Origin: Rhodanobacter sp. B05
GTDB lineage: Bacteria > Pseudomonadota > Gammaproteobacteria > Xanthomonadales > Rhodanobacteraceae
Direction of reading: 5' to 3'
Assembly: GCF_002001085.1 (NCBI RefSeq)
Contig: NZ_MUNU01000007.1
Span: 1-64,000 of the forward strand
DNA length: 64,000 nt
The position numbers and the translations under genes are program-made. The notes under the pieces are model-generated. The model was not told the origin of the DNA, ran no database searches, and was given only the letters and a program-made list of their open reading frames with translations. Within the stretch, counting starts at the first letter, position 1. Each line of letters opens with the position of its first letter. Shown piece by piece: positions 42,259-52,200 of the stretch.

Positions 42259-43431
42259 ATGCGACGCCGGATGCTCCGCAAGCCCCACGTTTCCGTCGAT
42301 GTTTTCGGCCTCGGCAGCTGGCGTCACGACATCCTCCACGTGCCGCAGACAGCTGCTACATGCGAGACTTCTCCGGCAGGAGACCGACTGAACGATAACG
42401 CCCCTGACAGGCCGTATCGACCTGCGCCACCTGGAGCCCATGCCTTGCCGTCATTGCCAGCCCGAATTTTCGAAGCCTTCCGCAATGCGGCCAACCGGCG
42501 CGAACCGGCGACTGTCGATCCGGGCACCACGCCGTGCGATGGCGCGAAGCATGAACCACCATCCACGCTGCCTGCCGGGATTGCCGCCCAGGGTCTGTTC
42601 ATCATCGGTGCCGCACGAACCGGCACCACGATCCTGCAGAATGCCCTGAACGATTCCGCCGATATTTTCCTGTTCGGCGAACCCCGCTTCCATCGCGATC
42701 CGGGCAGCGCGGATTTCGCCGAGCGCTACAATGGCATGCACCGTACCTGGGGAAACCAGGAGAACAAGAGCAGCCACTGCCCCGCGCTGTTTGAAGAAGA
42801 TGCTCCGTGGTGGCGCTACTTGGAACGTCTGGCCGATCTGTACGGCCATGTCGGTTCGAAGATCGTCATCAACCCCACCGACGCGATGGACGAAAGCCGG
42901 CAGCTGTTCGATTTCCAGTGCCGGCATTTCTACATGGCGCATTACATCTTCACTTTCCGCAATCCGCTCGACGTGCTGATGTCAACGCGGGGCCTGGCGC
43001 AGCTCAACGGGGGTCGGGTTGCCAGCCATGTCGAGGTGCTGCGTGGATTCTTCTCGGTCGTGCAGTTGTATTTCCGCGCCCTGCGCAACCTGCCGCACGT
43101 ACACGCCATTTTCCACGAGAGCATCGACGCCGGCGTGTTCGATGCCCTGCAGAACGCGCTGGCCGTTCCGTTGACCCGCGCCATGGACTACTACGACCGC
43201 GACAAGGTCCGCCACTACACCCTGGAGCAGATCCCGATGGCCCATCGAGCACTCACTGCCGAGGCGATGGCGCTCTACGAGGATTTTCGGCGCGAGGCGC
43301 TGGCCGGTTTCAGGCTCCTCCAGATCGAGCAGAACGACAGCCACCTCGACCCGGTCCACTTCACGGCGCTCGGGCGTCTGTCATGGCGCGTCACCCGCTT
43401 TCTTGACGCGCTCGTCGATCGCGACGACTAG
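42259..43431 (+). CDS. Sulfotransferase family protein
   Basis: This protein is up to 390 residues long. The PAPS-binding loop LFIIGAARTGTTILQNAL lies at about 112-129, followed by a 3'-phosphate region YIFTFRNPLDVLMSTRG (about 228-244). Acceptor specificity is unknown. The N-terminal 100 residues are Pro/Ala/Arg-rich and unlike the family, where the loop usually sits near the start, so translation may begin further downstream. It lies 6 bp after the polytopic membrane gene, suggesting one unit that builds and sulfates a glycan or lipid (inference). Confidence 0.78.
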   Translation: MRRRMLRKPHVSVDVFGLGSWRHDILHVPQTAATCETSPAGDRLNDNAPDRPYRPAPPGAHALPSLPARIFEAFRNAANRREPATVDPGTTPCDGAKHEPPSTLPAGIAAQGLFIIGAARTGTTILQNALNDSADIFLFGEPRFHRDPGSADFAERYNGMHRTWGNQENKSSHCPALFEEDAPWWRYLERLADLYGHVGSKIVINPTDAMDESRQLFDFQCRHFYMAHYIFTFRNPLDVLMSTRGLAQLNGGRVASHVEVLRGFFSVVQLYFRALRNLPHVHAIFHESIDAGVFDALQNALAVPLTRAMDYYDRDKVRHYTLEQIPMAHRALTAEAMALYEDFRREALAGFRLLQIEQNDSHLDPVHFTALGRLSWRVTRFLDALVDRDD

Positions 43432-43450
43432 ACCGAGCCTGCGCAAGGCA

Positions 43451-44179
43451 TCAGCCGCGCGGCGATGGTGCCCGCGCCAACGCCCACACATCCACCCGCG
43501 CTACGCCCGCGCGTCTCACCACGCGGGCGCATTCGGCCAGGGTGGCGCCGGTGGTCATCACATCGTCGAGGATCGCCACGTGCGTCGGCAGGACCAGGCC
43601 CTCGCGCAGAGCGAAGACACCACGCACATTGCGACGACGGCTGACCGCATCGAGTTCGGTCTGCGCATCGGTACGGCGCCGTCGTTGCAGCACGTCATGG
43701 CGCAGCGGCACATGCAGCGCGTGCGCCAGCGGTCGGGCCAGCTCCAGCGCCTGGTTATAACCGCGCTGGCGCAAACGGCTGCGATGCAGCGGCACGCTCA
43801 GCAGCAGGTCCGGCAGATCGACCGGACAGGACTCGCGCTGCCACATCGAGGACAGCACCCGGCCGGCGGCAAGGTCGCCGGAAAACTTGTAGCGCGACTC
43901 CAGCCGATCCAGTGGCCAGCCATAGCGGAATGGCGCCCACGCTGCGTCCCACGGCGGCTCGCGACGCTGGCATTCGCCGCACAGTGACGCCGACGTGGCC
44001 AGCGGCAGGGCGCAACGCGCGCAGCAGCTGCGGTTGCGCGGCAACTCGGCCGCACAGTCGCCGCACAGATCGATGCCGTTCGCCCCCGCAGCGCCGCACA
44101 ACAGGCAGCGCAAGGGCAGCACAAAGCGGTGCAATCCGAACCAGGCTCGCCGCAACACGTCCTTGTGATTCATGCCCAT
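43451..44179 (-). CDS. comF: ComF-family phosphoribosyltransferase-like protein
   Basis: This 242-residue protein has an N-terminal zinc-ribbon-like region with several Cys pairs (CLLCG, CGDC, CARC, CGEC between about 25 and 70). The C-terminal phosphoribosyltransferase fold includes VPLHRSRLRQRGYNQALELA and the PRPP loop VAILDDVMTTGATLAE (about 199-214). ComF proteins are linked to DNA uptake. The ATG at 44179 is used; the ATG at 44173 is equally possible. It is divergent from bioB, and the inverted repeat between them could affect both. Confidence 0.9.
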   Translation of the reverse strand: MGMNHKDVLRRAWFGLHRFVLPLRCLLCGAAGANGIDLCGDCAAELPRNRSCCARCALPLATSASLCGECQRREPPWDAAWAPFRYGWPLDRLESRYKFSGDLAAGRVLSSMWQRESCPVDLPDLLLSVPLHRSRLRQRGYNQALELARPLAHALHVPLRHDVLQRRRRTDAQTELDAVSRRRNVRGVFALREGLVLPTHVAILDDVMTTGATLAECARVVRRAGVARVDVWALARAPSPRG

Positions 44180-44234
44180 CCCAGCTCCGCCGGCAGCCGA
44201 GGTTCGATCGTAACGGGATCGCGGTCAGCGCGCC

Positions 44235-44271
44235 TGTGTCAACTCTACCTATACCTTTTTGAGTTGACACA
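44235..44271. promoter_or_regulatory. Candidate biotin operator (11-bp perfect inverted repeat)
   Basis: TGTGTCAACTC (44235-44245) and GAGTTGACACA (44261-44271) are exact inverted copies separated by 15 bp, located 52-88 bp before bioB in the comF/bioB divergent gap. The core GTCAAC/GTTGAC resembles BirA operators (TTGTNAACC, spacer about 15, mirrored), although the arm ends differ. Each arm contains a TTGACA-like -35 element facing outward, so a bound regulator would cover promoters. Confidence 0.6.
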
Positions 44272-44322
44272 ACGCAAGTCGACTTTCACACTTCCCATCC
44301 CATTCAACGGAGCAGGCAATCC

Positions 44323-45381
44323 ATGGTCGACGACCGCACCCGCCACGACTGGAGCCGCGACGAGGTGCGTGCGCTGTTTGACCTGCCGTTCAACGAATTG
44401 CTGCATCGCGCTCACGAGCTGCACCGCACTCACCACGATCCGAACGCGGTGCAGGTATCCACCCTGCTGTCGATCAAGACCGGCGGCTGCCCCGAGGACT
44501 GCGCCTACTGTCCGCAGGCGGCACGCTACGACACCGGGGTGCAGGCGCAAAAGCTGATGGAAGTCGAGGATGTGCTGGAACGCGCCCGCGCCGCCAGGGC
44601 TGCGGGCGCCAGCCGCTTCTGCATGGGCGCGGCGTGGCGCGGACCGAAGGATCGCGACATTCCCAAGGTGGCCGCGATCGTGCGTGCGGTGAAGGATCTT
44701 GGCCTGGAAACCTGCGCCACGCTTGGCCTGCTCGGCGACGGCCACGCGCAGGCGCTGAAGGACGCCGGGCTGGATTATTACAACCACAACATCGACAGCG
44801 CGCCGGAGTTCTACGGCGAGATCATCCACACCCGCGAATACCAGGATCGCCTGGAAACCCTGGAGCAGGTGCGCGACGCCGGCCTGAAGACCTGCTGCGG
44901 CGGCATCGTCGGCATGGGCGAGACGCGCGACCAGCGCGCCGGCCTGTTGCAGGCGCTGGCCAACCTGCCGGCGCATCCGCAGTCGGTGCCGATCAACCAG
45001 CTGGTGCCGGTGCCGGGCACGCCACTGGCCAATGCGGAGAAACTCGATCCGTTCGAGTTCGTGCGCACGATCGCGGTCGCGCGCCTGCTGATGCCGCTGT
45101 CGATCGTGCGCCTGTCGGCGGGACGCCAGCAGATGGACGACGCGGTGCAGGCATTGTGCTTTTACGCTGGCGCCGGCTCGATCTTCCACGGCGAAAAGCT
45201 GCTGACCACCGGCAACCCCGACGTCGAGGCCGACCGCGCGCTGTTCCGCCGGCTCGACCTGCGCCCGATGGAAGTAAGCGGGACATCCGGCACCGTACAC
45301 GCCGACATCATGGCGGCCGAATCCCGCACCATGGAACAACACGGCTGCGGCCACGCGTGCGGCTGCAGTGCGGTGGCGTAG
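44323..45381 (+). CDS. bioB: Biotin synthase
   Basis: This 352-residue radical-SAM enzyme inserts sulfur into dethiobiotin. The [4Fe-4S] cysteines are C56, C60 and C63 in [22 protein letters not shown] (about 97-106), the YNHNIDS motif (about 152-158), [10 protein letters not shown] and LSAGR with the [2Fe-2S] ligand Arg follow. The C-terminus is Cys/His-rich ([13 protein letters not shown]). It is the first gene of a biotin cluster; bioF, a rhodanese gene, bioH and bioC follow in order. bioA and bioD are not in the window. Confidence 0.97.
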   Translation: MVDDRTRHDWSRDEVRALFDLPFNELLHRAHELHRTHHDPNAVQVSTLLSIKTGGCPEDCAYCPQAARYDTGVQAQKLMEVEDVLERARAARAAGASRFCMGAAWRGPKDRDIPKVAAIVRAVKDLGLETCATLGLLGDGHAQALKDAGLDYYNHNIDSAPEFYGEIIHTREYQDRLETLEQVRDAGLKTCCGGIVGMGETRDQRAGLLQALANLPAHPQSVPINQLVPVPGTPLANAEKLDPFEFVRTIAVARLLMPLSIVRLSAGRQQMDDAVQALCFYAGAGSIFHGEKLLTTGNPDVEADRALFRRLDLRPMEVSGTSGTVHADIMAAESRTMEQHGCGHACGCSAVA

Positions 45382-45561
45382 CCGCGCGTCGGCGCGGTTG
45401 CGCGCCAAAGACGGGCTCAGCGGGAAGTCGCAAGCCACCTCGCCCGGCAGCGTGAGGCGCTTCTCGTCACCCAGCCGTGCCTCGTGGATCTCTTCTGTCT
45501 GCTGGCACGACCTCATCGACGCAACATGCTTCTTTGCCAGGCTGGCGTAGATTAGCGAGCC

Positions 45562-46746
45562 ATGAGTCGACCCGATCTGTTGCAACGCCTTGCCGCCAGC
45601 ACGGCCGAACGCGAGCGCACCCAGCTGCTGCGTCGGCTGCGCACGGTCGAGCATGCGGACGGCCCGTGGCTGGAGATCGGTGGCCGGCGCTTGCTGTCGT
45701 TCTGCAGCAACGACTACCTCGGCCTGGCCCGGCACCCGCAGCTGATCGACGCGCTGGTCCGTGCCGCGCGGGAGGAAGGTGTCGGCAGCGCGTCGGCACA
45801 CCTGATCTGCGGCCACCGTGCCGAGCATGCCGAACTGGAAGAAGCGCTGGCCGTGTGGACCGGGCGCGAGCGTGCGCTGCTGTTCTCCACCGGCTACATG
45901 GCGAATCTCGGGGTGCTGCAGGCGCTGCTCGGCCCCGGCGACGTGTGCGTGCAGGACAAGCTCAACCATGCCTGCCTGCTCGATGGGGCCAAGCTCAGCG
46001 GGGCCGAGCTGAAGCGCTACCCGCACGCCGATGTCGCCGCTGCCGGACGGCAGCTGGACGCCCGTCCCGACGCCGTCGCACTGCTGGCTACGGACGGCGT
46101 CTTCAGCATGGATGGCGACGTGGCGCCCCTGCGCGAACTGGCAGCGTTGTGCGCGGATGCACAGGCCACGCTGATGGTCGATGACGCACACGGCTTCGGT
46201 GTGCTGGGCCCCCACGGCTCCGGCACCGTCAACGCCGCCGGACTGGGGCAGCACCAGGTGCCCGTGCTGATGGCCACGCTGGGCAAGGCGCTGGGTTGCG
46301 CCGGCGCCTTTGTCGCCGGACCGGCCGCGCTGATCGAAGGGCTGCTGCAGTTCGCGCGACCGTATATCTACACCACGGCGATGCCGCCCGCGCTGGCCGC
46401 CGCCGCGCTGGAGGCCGTGCAACTGGCGCAAACCGAGACCTGGCGCCGCGCCAAACTTGCCGCACTGATCACCCGCTTCCGTCGCGGTGCCGGTGAACTC
46501 GGCCTGCCGCTGCTGGCATCGAGCAGCGCGATCCAGCCACTGTTGCTTGGCAGCGCCGCGGCCACCTTCGCCGCCGCGCAGGCGCTGGAGCGGCATGGCC
46601 TGCTGGTCACCGCGATCCGCGCACCCACGGTTCCCGCCGGACAGGCGCGGTTGCGCATCACGCTGTCGGCGGCACACGAGACAGCCCATGTCGATCAGCT
46701 GCTGGGCGCACTGGAAAGCCTGCACTGGCCGGGCCATTCCGGCTGA
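45562..46746 (+). CDS. bioF: 8-amino-7-oxononanoate synthase
   Basis: This 394-residue PLP enzyme joins pimeloyl-ACP and alanine in biotin synthesis. Landmarks are FCSNDYLGLARHP (about 51-63), GVGSASAHLICG with the substrate region, DGVFSMDGD (about 175-183), DDAHGFGVLGPHG (about 208-220) and the PLP lysine K242 in TLGKALG. Length is typical. It is separated from bioB by 180 bp with no gene visible, so it may also have its own promoter. Confidence 0.96.
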   Translation: MSRPDLLQRLAASTAERERTQLLRRLRTVEHADGPWLEIGGRRLLSFCSNDYLGLARHPQLIDALVRAAREEGVGSASAHLICGHRAEHAELEEALAVWTGRERALLFSTGYMANLGVLQALLGPGDVCVQDKLNHACLLDGAKLSGAELKRYPHADVAAAGRQLDARPDAVALLATDGVFSMDGDVAPLRELAALCADAQATLMVDDAHGFGVLGPHGSGTVNAAGLGQHQVPVLMATLGKALGCAGAFVAGPAALIEGLLQFARPYIYTTAMPPALAAAALEAVQLAQTETWRRAKLAALITRFRRGAGELGLPLLASSSAIQPLLLGSAAATFAAAQALERHGLLVTAIRAPTVPAGQARLRITLSAAHETAHVDQLLGALESLHWPGHSG

Positions 46747-46785
46747 ACGCGGGCCGCCACGTATAATGGCCAGCTTGCTGCCGCG

Positions 46786-47544
46786 ATGCCCCGCATGTCG
46801 ATCGTCAATATCTCCGCGTACAAATTCATCAGCCTGGACGATCTTCCGGCGCTGCGCGAGCGGTTGCTCGCGCGCTGCGAGGTGCTGGCGTTGAAGGGCA
46901 CGATCCTGCTGGCGCCCGAGGGTATCAACCTGTTCCTCGCCGGTGCGCGCGAGCATATCGACAGTTTCATGGCGCAGTTGAATCGCGACGCCCGCTTTGC
47001 CGACATCGTGCCGAAGGAGTCGCTGTCCGACAGCGTGCCCTTCGGCCGCATGCGGGTGCGCATCAAGCGCGAGATCATCACCATGCGCCTGCCCGCAATC
47101 CGCCCCGAAGGGGGCCGCGCGCCCGCGGTGGATGCGCCCACCCTGCGGCGCTGGCTCGATCAAGGCCATGACGACGCCGGCCGCGAGGTCCTGCTGCTGG
47201 ACACGCGCAACGATTACGAAACGGATCTCGGCAAGTTCCCGCAGGCGGTCGACTACCGCCTCGCCAGCTTCACCGGCTTTCCCCGGGCGATCGCCGCCGA
47301 TCGTGCGCGGTACGCCGGCAAGACCGTGGTGTCGTATTGCACCGGTGGCATCCGCTGCGAAAAGGCGGCGCTGCACATGAACGCGCTGGGCATGGAACAT
47401 GTCTACCAGCTCGAGGGCGGCATCCTGAAATACCTGGAGCAGACGAACGCGACGCACTGGCAAGGCACATGCTTCGTGTTCGACGGCCGCGGTGCCGTCG
47501 ATGCCGACCTGCTTCCCACCAAAAACGAAAGCACGCCGGCGTGA
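46786..47544 (+). CDS. trhO: TrhO/YceA-type rhodanese (tRNA uridine hydroxylase family)
   Basis: This 252-residue protein has the UPF0176 layout: an acylphosphatase-like N-domain with [18 protein letters not shown] (about 36-53), then a rhodanese domain with [16 protein letters not shown] (about 136-151) and the active-site loop [11 protein letters not shown] (Cys185). TrhO/YceA makes 5-hydroxyuridine at tRNA position 34. The gene is about 240 residues in E. coli, so the length fits. It lies between bioF and bioH, and bioH starts within its stop codon (GTGA), so it is translated with the biotin genes. Confidence 0.88.
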   Translation: MPRMSIVNISAYKFISLDDLPALRERLLARCEVLALKGTILLAPEGINLFLAGAREHIDSFMAQLNRDARFADIVPKESLSDSVPFGRMRVRIKREIITMRLPAIRPEGGRAPAVDAPTLRRWLDQGHDDAGREVLLLDTRNDYETDLGKFPQAVDYRLASFTGFPRAIAADRARYAGKTVVSYCTGGIRCEKAALHMNALGMEHVYQLEGGILKYLEQTNATHWQGTCFVFDGRGAVDADLLPTKNESTPA

Positions 47545-48344
47545 GCCTGTACATCGACAAGCGCGGCCACGGCCCGATTCCGTTGGTGCTGCTGCATGGC
47601 TGGGCCATGCACGGCGGTGTACTGCAACCGCTGGTCGACGCGCTGGCCGATCGCTGCACGATGCATGTCGTCGACCTGCCCGGACACGGCTACTCGCGCG
47701 ATTGCGGCCTGCCGCTGGAACCACGCGCCTGCGCCGCGGCGATCGCCGCGATCACGCCACCGGCGATCTGGCTGGGCTGGTCGCTGGGCGGATTGATCGC
47801 ACTCACCGCCGCGCTGGAGATACCGCAGCAGGTGCGTGGCCTGGCCATGCTGTGCGCCACCCCGAAGTTCGTGCGCGACGCCAGCTGGCCACATGGCAGC
47901 GATGCGGTACTGGTGCACCAGTTGGCCAGCGAACTGGAAACCGACTACCACGTCACGCTGGAACGTTTCCTCGCCCTGGAGGCGATGGGCAGCGCCGATC
48001 CGCGTGCCGAGCTGCGCCATCTGCGCGAGCTGGTATTCGCCCGCGGCGAGCCGGATCTGCGCGTGCTGCAGGAAGGCATCCGCATTCTCGAAGACGGCGA
48101 CCGCCGCGCCGCCCTGCCCGACCTCGGCGTACCGAGCACGTGGATTGCCGGTCGGCGCGACCGGCTGGTGCCGCCGCAGGCGATGGCGTGGTCGGCCAGC
48201 CAGTGCGGCGGCGATTACCACGAGATCGCCCAGGCGGGGCACGCCCCGTTCTTCGGCCACGTCGAAGCGCTGGTGCAGGCGCTGCAGCCCCTGTTCGAAC
48301 GGCAACCCGGCCGACCCGCCGCATTGAGTCTCCGCGATGAGTGA
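47541..48344 (+). CDS. bioH: Pimeloyl-ACP methyl ester esterase
   Basis: This 267-residue alpha/beta hydrolase removes the methyl group from pimeloyl-ACP methyl ester, ending the BioC-BioH route. The oxyanion region is [11 protein letters not shown] (about 17-27), the nucleophile Ser81 is in WLGWSLGG, the Asp is in AGRRDRL near 206 and the His is in AGHAPFF near 234. The start is the GTG at 47541, overlapping the upstream stop (GTGA); the frame is open further upstream but that part lies inside the rhodanese gene. It overlaps bioC by 8 bp. Confidence 0.93.
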   Translation: MSLYIDKRGHGPIPLVLLHGWAMHGGVLQPLVDALADRCTMHVVDLPGHGYSRDCGLPLEPRACAAAIAAITPPAIWLGWSLGGLIALTAALEIPQQVRGLAMLCATPKFVRDASWPHGSDAVLVHQLASELETDYHVTLERFLALEAMGSADPRAELRHLRELVFARGEPDLRVLQEGIRILEDGDRRAALPDLGVPSTWIAGRRDRLVPPQAMAWSASQCGGDYHEIAQAGHAPFFGHVEALVQALQPLFERQPGRPAALSLRDE

Positions 48345-49212
48345 TTTTCAACTGGACCGCCGCCTGGTGCGTCGTCATTTCGGCGACGCGGCGACCACCT
48401 ACGAACAGCACGACGCCCTGCAGCGCGAGGTGCAGACGCATCTGCTGGAGCGCCTCGGCTTCCATCCGGGCACGCCACAACGCGTGCTCGACGTGGGTGC
48501 CGGCACCGGCCTCGGCAGCGCCCTGCTCAAGCAGCGCTATCCCAAGGCCGAGGTGATCGCGCTCGACCTGGCCTTGCCGATGCTGCGCGCAGCGAAGCAG
48601 CACAGCAGCTGGCTGAAGCCGTTTTCCCGTGTCTGCGCCGAAGCCAGTGCACTGCCATTGCCCGACCACAGCATCGACGTGCTGTATTCCAACCTGTGCT
48701 TCCAGTGGATCGACGATCTGCCCACGCTGTTCGGCGAATGCATGCGCGTGCTGAAACCCGGCGGCCTGATGGTGTTTTCCAGTTTCGGTCCGGACACCTT
48801 GATGGAATTGCGTGCTGCCTGGGCCGAGGCCGACCAGCAACCCCACGTCAGCCGCTTCCTCGACATGCACGATGTCGGTGACGCGATGCTCGCCTCCGGC
48901 CTGCGCGATCCGGTGCTGGACGTGTTCCGCTACACCCTCACCTACAGCGAGCCGCGCAAGCTGTTGGAGGAATTGCAGGGCCTTGGCGCCACCAACGCCG
49001 ATCGCACCCGCGAACGCGGCCTCACTGGCAAGAGTCGCTATCACCGAATGCTCGCAGCCTACGAGGGGATGCGGGTGGACGGCCACATTCCGGCCACCTG
49101 GGAAGTGGTCAGCGCGCACGCGTGGGGGCCGCCGATGGGGCAACCGCGTCGTGTCGACGGCGGCGAGATCGCCAGTTTCTCGGTCGACAAGCTGCGCGGG
49201 TCACGGCGCTGA
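48337..49212 (+). CDS. bioC: Malonyl-ACP O-methyltransferase
   Basis: This 291-residue SAM-dependent enzyme methylates malonyl-ACP to start pimeloyl synthesis. The family start DRRLVRRHFGDAATTYEQHDALQREV (landmark residues 6-31), SAM motif VLDVGAGTGLG (about 50-60), LDLALPML and SNLCFQWIDDL (about 119-129) match BioC. Its start overlaps bioH. It ends the biotin cluster; a small hairpin follows before the convergent propeller gene. Confidence 0.95.
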   Translation: MSDFQLDRRLVRRHFGDAATTYEQHDALQREVQTHLLERLGFHPGTPQRVLDVGAGTGLGSALLKQRYPKAEVIALDLALPMLRAAKQHSSWLKPFSRVCAEASALPLPDHSIDVLYSNLCFQWIDDLPTLFGECMRVLKPGGLMVFSSFGPDTLMELRAAWAEADQQPHVSRFLDMHDVGDAMLASGLRDPVLDVFRYTLTYSEPRKLLEELQGLGATNADRTRERGLTGKSRYHRMLAAYEGMRVDGHIPATWEVVSAHAWGPPMGQPRRVDGGEIASFSVDKLRGSRR

Positions 49213-49226
49213 ATGGATTCGCGTCA

Positions 49227-49242
49227 CGCATCGAACGATGCG
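49227..49242. terminator. Small hairpin after bioC
   Basis: CGCATCG (49227-49233), loop AA, CGATGCG (49236-49242) lies 14 nt after the bioC stop, between convergent genes. No T-run follows, so termination by it alone is uncertain. Confidence 0.35.
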
Positions 49243-49257
49243 CGGTGCGACGGACAC

Positions 49258-52200
49258 TCAGGGCATGTCTTCCGACTCTTCAGATGCCTCCTGGTGGATC
49301 TGATCCGGCTCCGGCACCTTCACTGCCGTCCGGCCCGCGCTGCGCAGGTTCTGGTTGAGCTTGGCGAGGTCGTTTTCGCGGATCTGCTGCCATTGCGCAT
49401 TCGCCTTGCCATAGCGCGCCTCGCTCGCCGCGACCACCTGCCGCTGGCCATCGGTCGGCGCACGATCGGCGCCTTCCACATCGGTGGCGATATCGGTGAG
49501 GCCGTCGTTGATCGCGCGCAGATTCATGCTGTTCTCGCCGCTGCCGCTGACCAGTGGAGCGGTCTGCTTGAGCAACGCTTCGACCGATGCGCGCTGCGTG
49601 GCGTGTGCGGCATCGCCGGCCAGCTTGTCGTCGAGCGCGGTCAACTGCTTGCGCACGGCCTGCACTTGCCCGTAGTTCTGCCAGACCTGCAGCAACTGCT
49701 TGCCGATTTCCTGCGAGAACGCCAGACCGGCGCTCAGATCGGCCCGAGTAACCGCGGTCTCGCGCGGATCCATCACCACCTTCAGCGGTGCCTGGTACGA
49801 CTTGCCGTCGACATGCAGCGTCAGTTGATAGGTGCCGGGCAAGGCCATCGGTCCCTCCGGCGTCACCGGCGTATCGGAATCCCAGCTGGTGGAAATGCTG
49901 TAGCCGTACTGGATCGCCTGCGGCCGTGCATAGCGCAGATCCCACACGAAACGATGCGCGCCGGCGGCCGCCGACAGCGGTGCGCCCGGGCGCAGCCAGC
50001 CCTTGGCGAAGTAGCGGTCGGCGTCGAGCTCGGCCGGCTTGTCGGCGCTGGAGAAACGACGCACCAGCGCGCCGGCGCTGTCGCGGATTTCCAGCGCCAC
50101 CGGACCCCTCGCCGCATGCGCGAGGCGGTAGTCGATCACGGCGCCGGCCGGCGGGTTCTTGCCCAGCGGGGTTTCCGGTGGCAGCGGGGTGTCCTTGTTT
50201 TCGTTGGCGCGCACGCGCACGGTGGTTGCCGGCGTGTACAGGTGCGCCGGGGCGCGGGCGATCGCGGCGCTGGCCTGGCGCAGCGGCGTGACATCATCGA
50301 GCACCCAGATCGCGCGGCCCTGGGTCGCGGCGATCAGGTCGTTGTCGTGCACCAGCAGGTCGCGCACCCAGGCGGTGGGCAGGTTGCGCTGCAGCGACTG
50401 CCAATGGTCGCCATCGTCGAAGGAGACGAACACACCCTGATCAGTGCCGGCGTAGAGCAGGCCGGTGCGCACCGGGTCGGCGCGCAACACGGTGGTGAAA
50501 CTGGTTTTCGGCAGGCCCGCGGAGATGTCGGTCCAACTGGCGCCGTCGTCATGCGTGCGCCACAGATGCGGGCTGAAGTCGTCCTGCCGATGGCCGTCAA
50601 CCGCGGCATAGGCGGTGCCCGCCTGCGCGGCGGAGACATCGAGCGAGTCGATCCGGTCCCACGCGCGCAGACCTTTCGGGGTGACGTTGTGCCAGCTCTT
50701 GCCACCATCGGCTGTGCGCTGGATCAGGCCGTCGTCGGTGCCGATCCAGATCTCGTCGTTGCTGCGCGGCGACGGCGCGATGGAATAGATCACGCCGTAA
50801 CCGCAGTCGCGCGCCTCGGCCGTCGTCGGGTTGCCATCGCAGTTCTTGGCACCGGCGCGCTTGCCATTCAATTCGGGGCTGATCACGTCCCAGTGCGCGC
50901 CCTGGTCGGTGCTGCGGAACAGCACCTGTGCGCCCATGTACAGCGGATACGGCGCCTTCGCGGCGAACGCGATCGGGGTGATCCAGGTGTAGTGGTATTT
51001 GAAATCGGTGGGGCGCTGGCCGTAGCTGTTGACCGGCCACGGCGTGACGTTCTGCACCACGCCGGTCTGGCGGTTCCAGCGCGACACGCGACCGCCGAGG
51101 CCGGAGCCGAACACCACGTTGGCATCGGCCGGATCGGGCAGGTCGTAATCGCGCTCGTCGCCGCCGACCGGACGCCAGTCGCGGAAGCTGATCGCGCCGT
51201 AGTCGCCGCGGCTGGCGATGCCGACGGTGCCGGAATCCTGCTGGCCGGAATAGACCCAGTACGGGAACCGGTTGTCGGCAGCGAGGTGGTAGAACTGACC
51301 GGTCGGCTGGTTGTACCAGCTGCTCCAGCTCTGGCCGCCGTTGACGGTGATCACCGCGCCCTGGTCGCTGGCGGTGATCATGCGTTGCGTATTGCGCGGA
51401 TCGATCCACACGAAGTGGTAGTCGTCGCCGCCGGGCGCGCCCTTGAATACGTGCCAGCTCTTGCCACCATCGCTGGAGACGCGGATCGACTGACCCGCCG
51501 AATAGATGCGATCGGGATCGTTCGGGTCGACAGTGAGACGGCTGAAGTAGTCATTCTCCAGCCAGCCTTGCTGGCTCACCAGCTGCCACGTCGCGCCGCC
51601 GTCGTCGGAACGGTACAGACCGCCCTGGTCTTTCGACGCCGCGTGCGGAACGTTGCCGCTGTTCGGCGCGGCATTGATCACCGCATACACGCGCCCACCG
51701 CGACCGGTGGCGATGCCGATGCGACCGAGCGTGCCGGTCGGCCAGCCGTGACCACGGATGCGTTTCCAGGTCACACCACCGTCGCTGGAACGATACAGCC
51801 CGCTGCCCGGTCCCGCGTTCGGCTGGAAGTACGACAACCACGGATAGTTGCGCACCTGCCATGCCGCCGCGTAGACGATCGCGGGATTGGCCGGGTCGGC
51901 GGCGAGATCGACGATGCCGGTGTCGTCGTTTATGGTCAGCGTCTGCTGCCAGTGTTTGCCGCCGTCAGTCGAGCGGAACACGCCGCGCTCGTGGTTCGGT
52001 CCGAAGTAGTGACCGAGCGCACCGACCAGCAACGTATCCGGATGTTGCGGATCGACCAGAATCCGGCCGATATGGCGTGTCTCGTCAAGCCCCATGTGCT
52101 GCCAGGTTCGACCGCCATCGGTCGAGCGATACACGCCGTTGCCGGCGCCCACGTCATAGCGCGCGGCCACCTGTCCGCTGCCGACATAGATCACGTTCGG

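Noticed and set aside
44235-44271. Assigning the bioB inverted repeat firmly to BirA
   Set aside because: The core resembles BirA arms, but the end bases and resulting spacer (17) do not fit the known 14-16 bp, so it is reported only as a candidate operator.
44245-47724. Minus-strand 1159-residue open frame
   Set aside because: It lies opposite bioB, bioF and the rhodanese gene and has no ribosome site, signal or domain.
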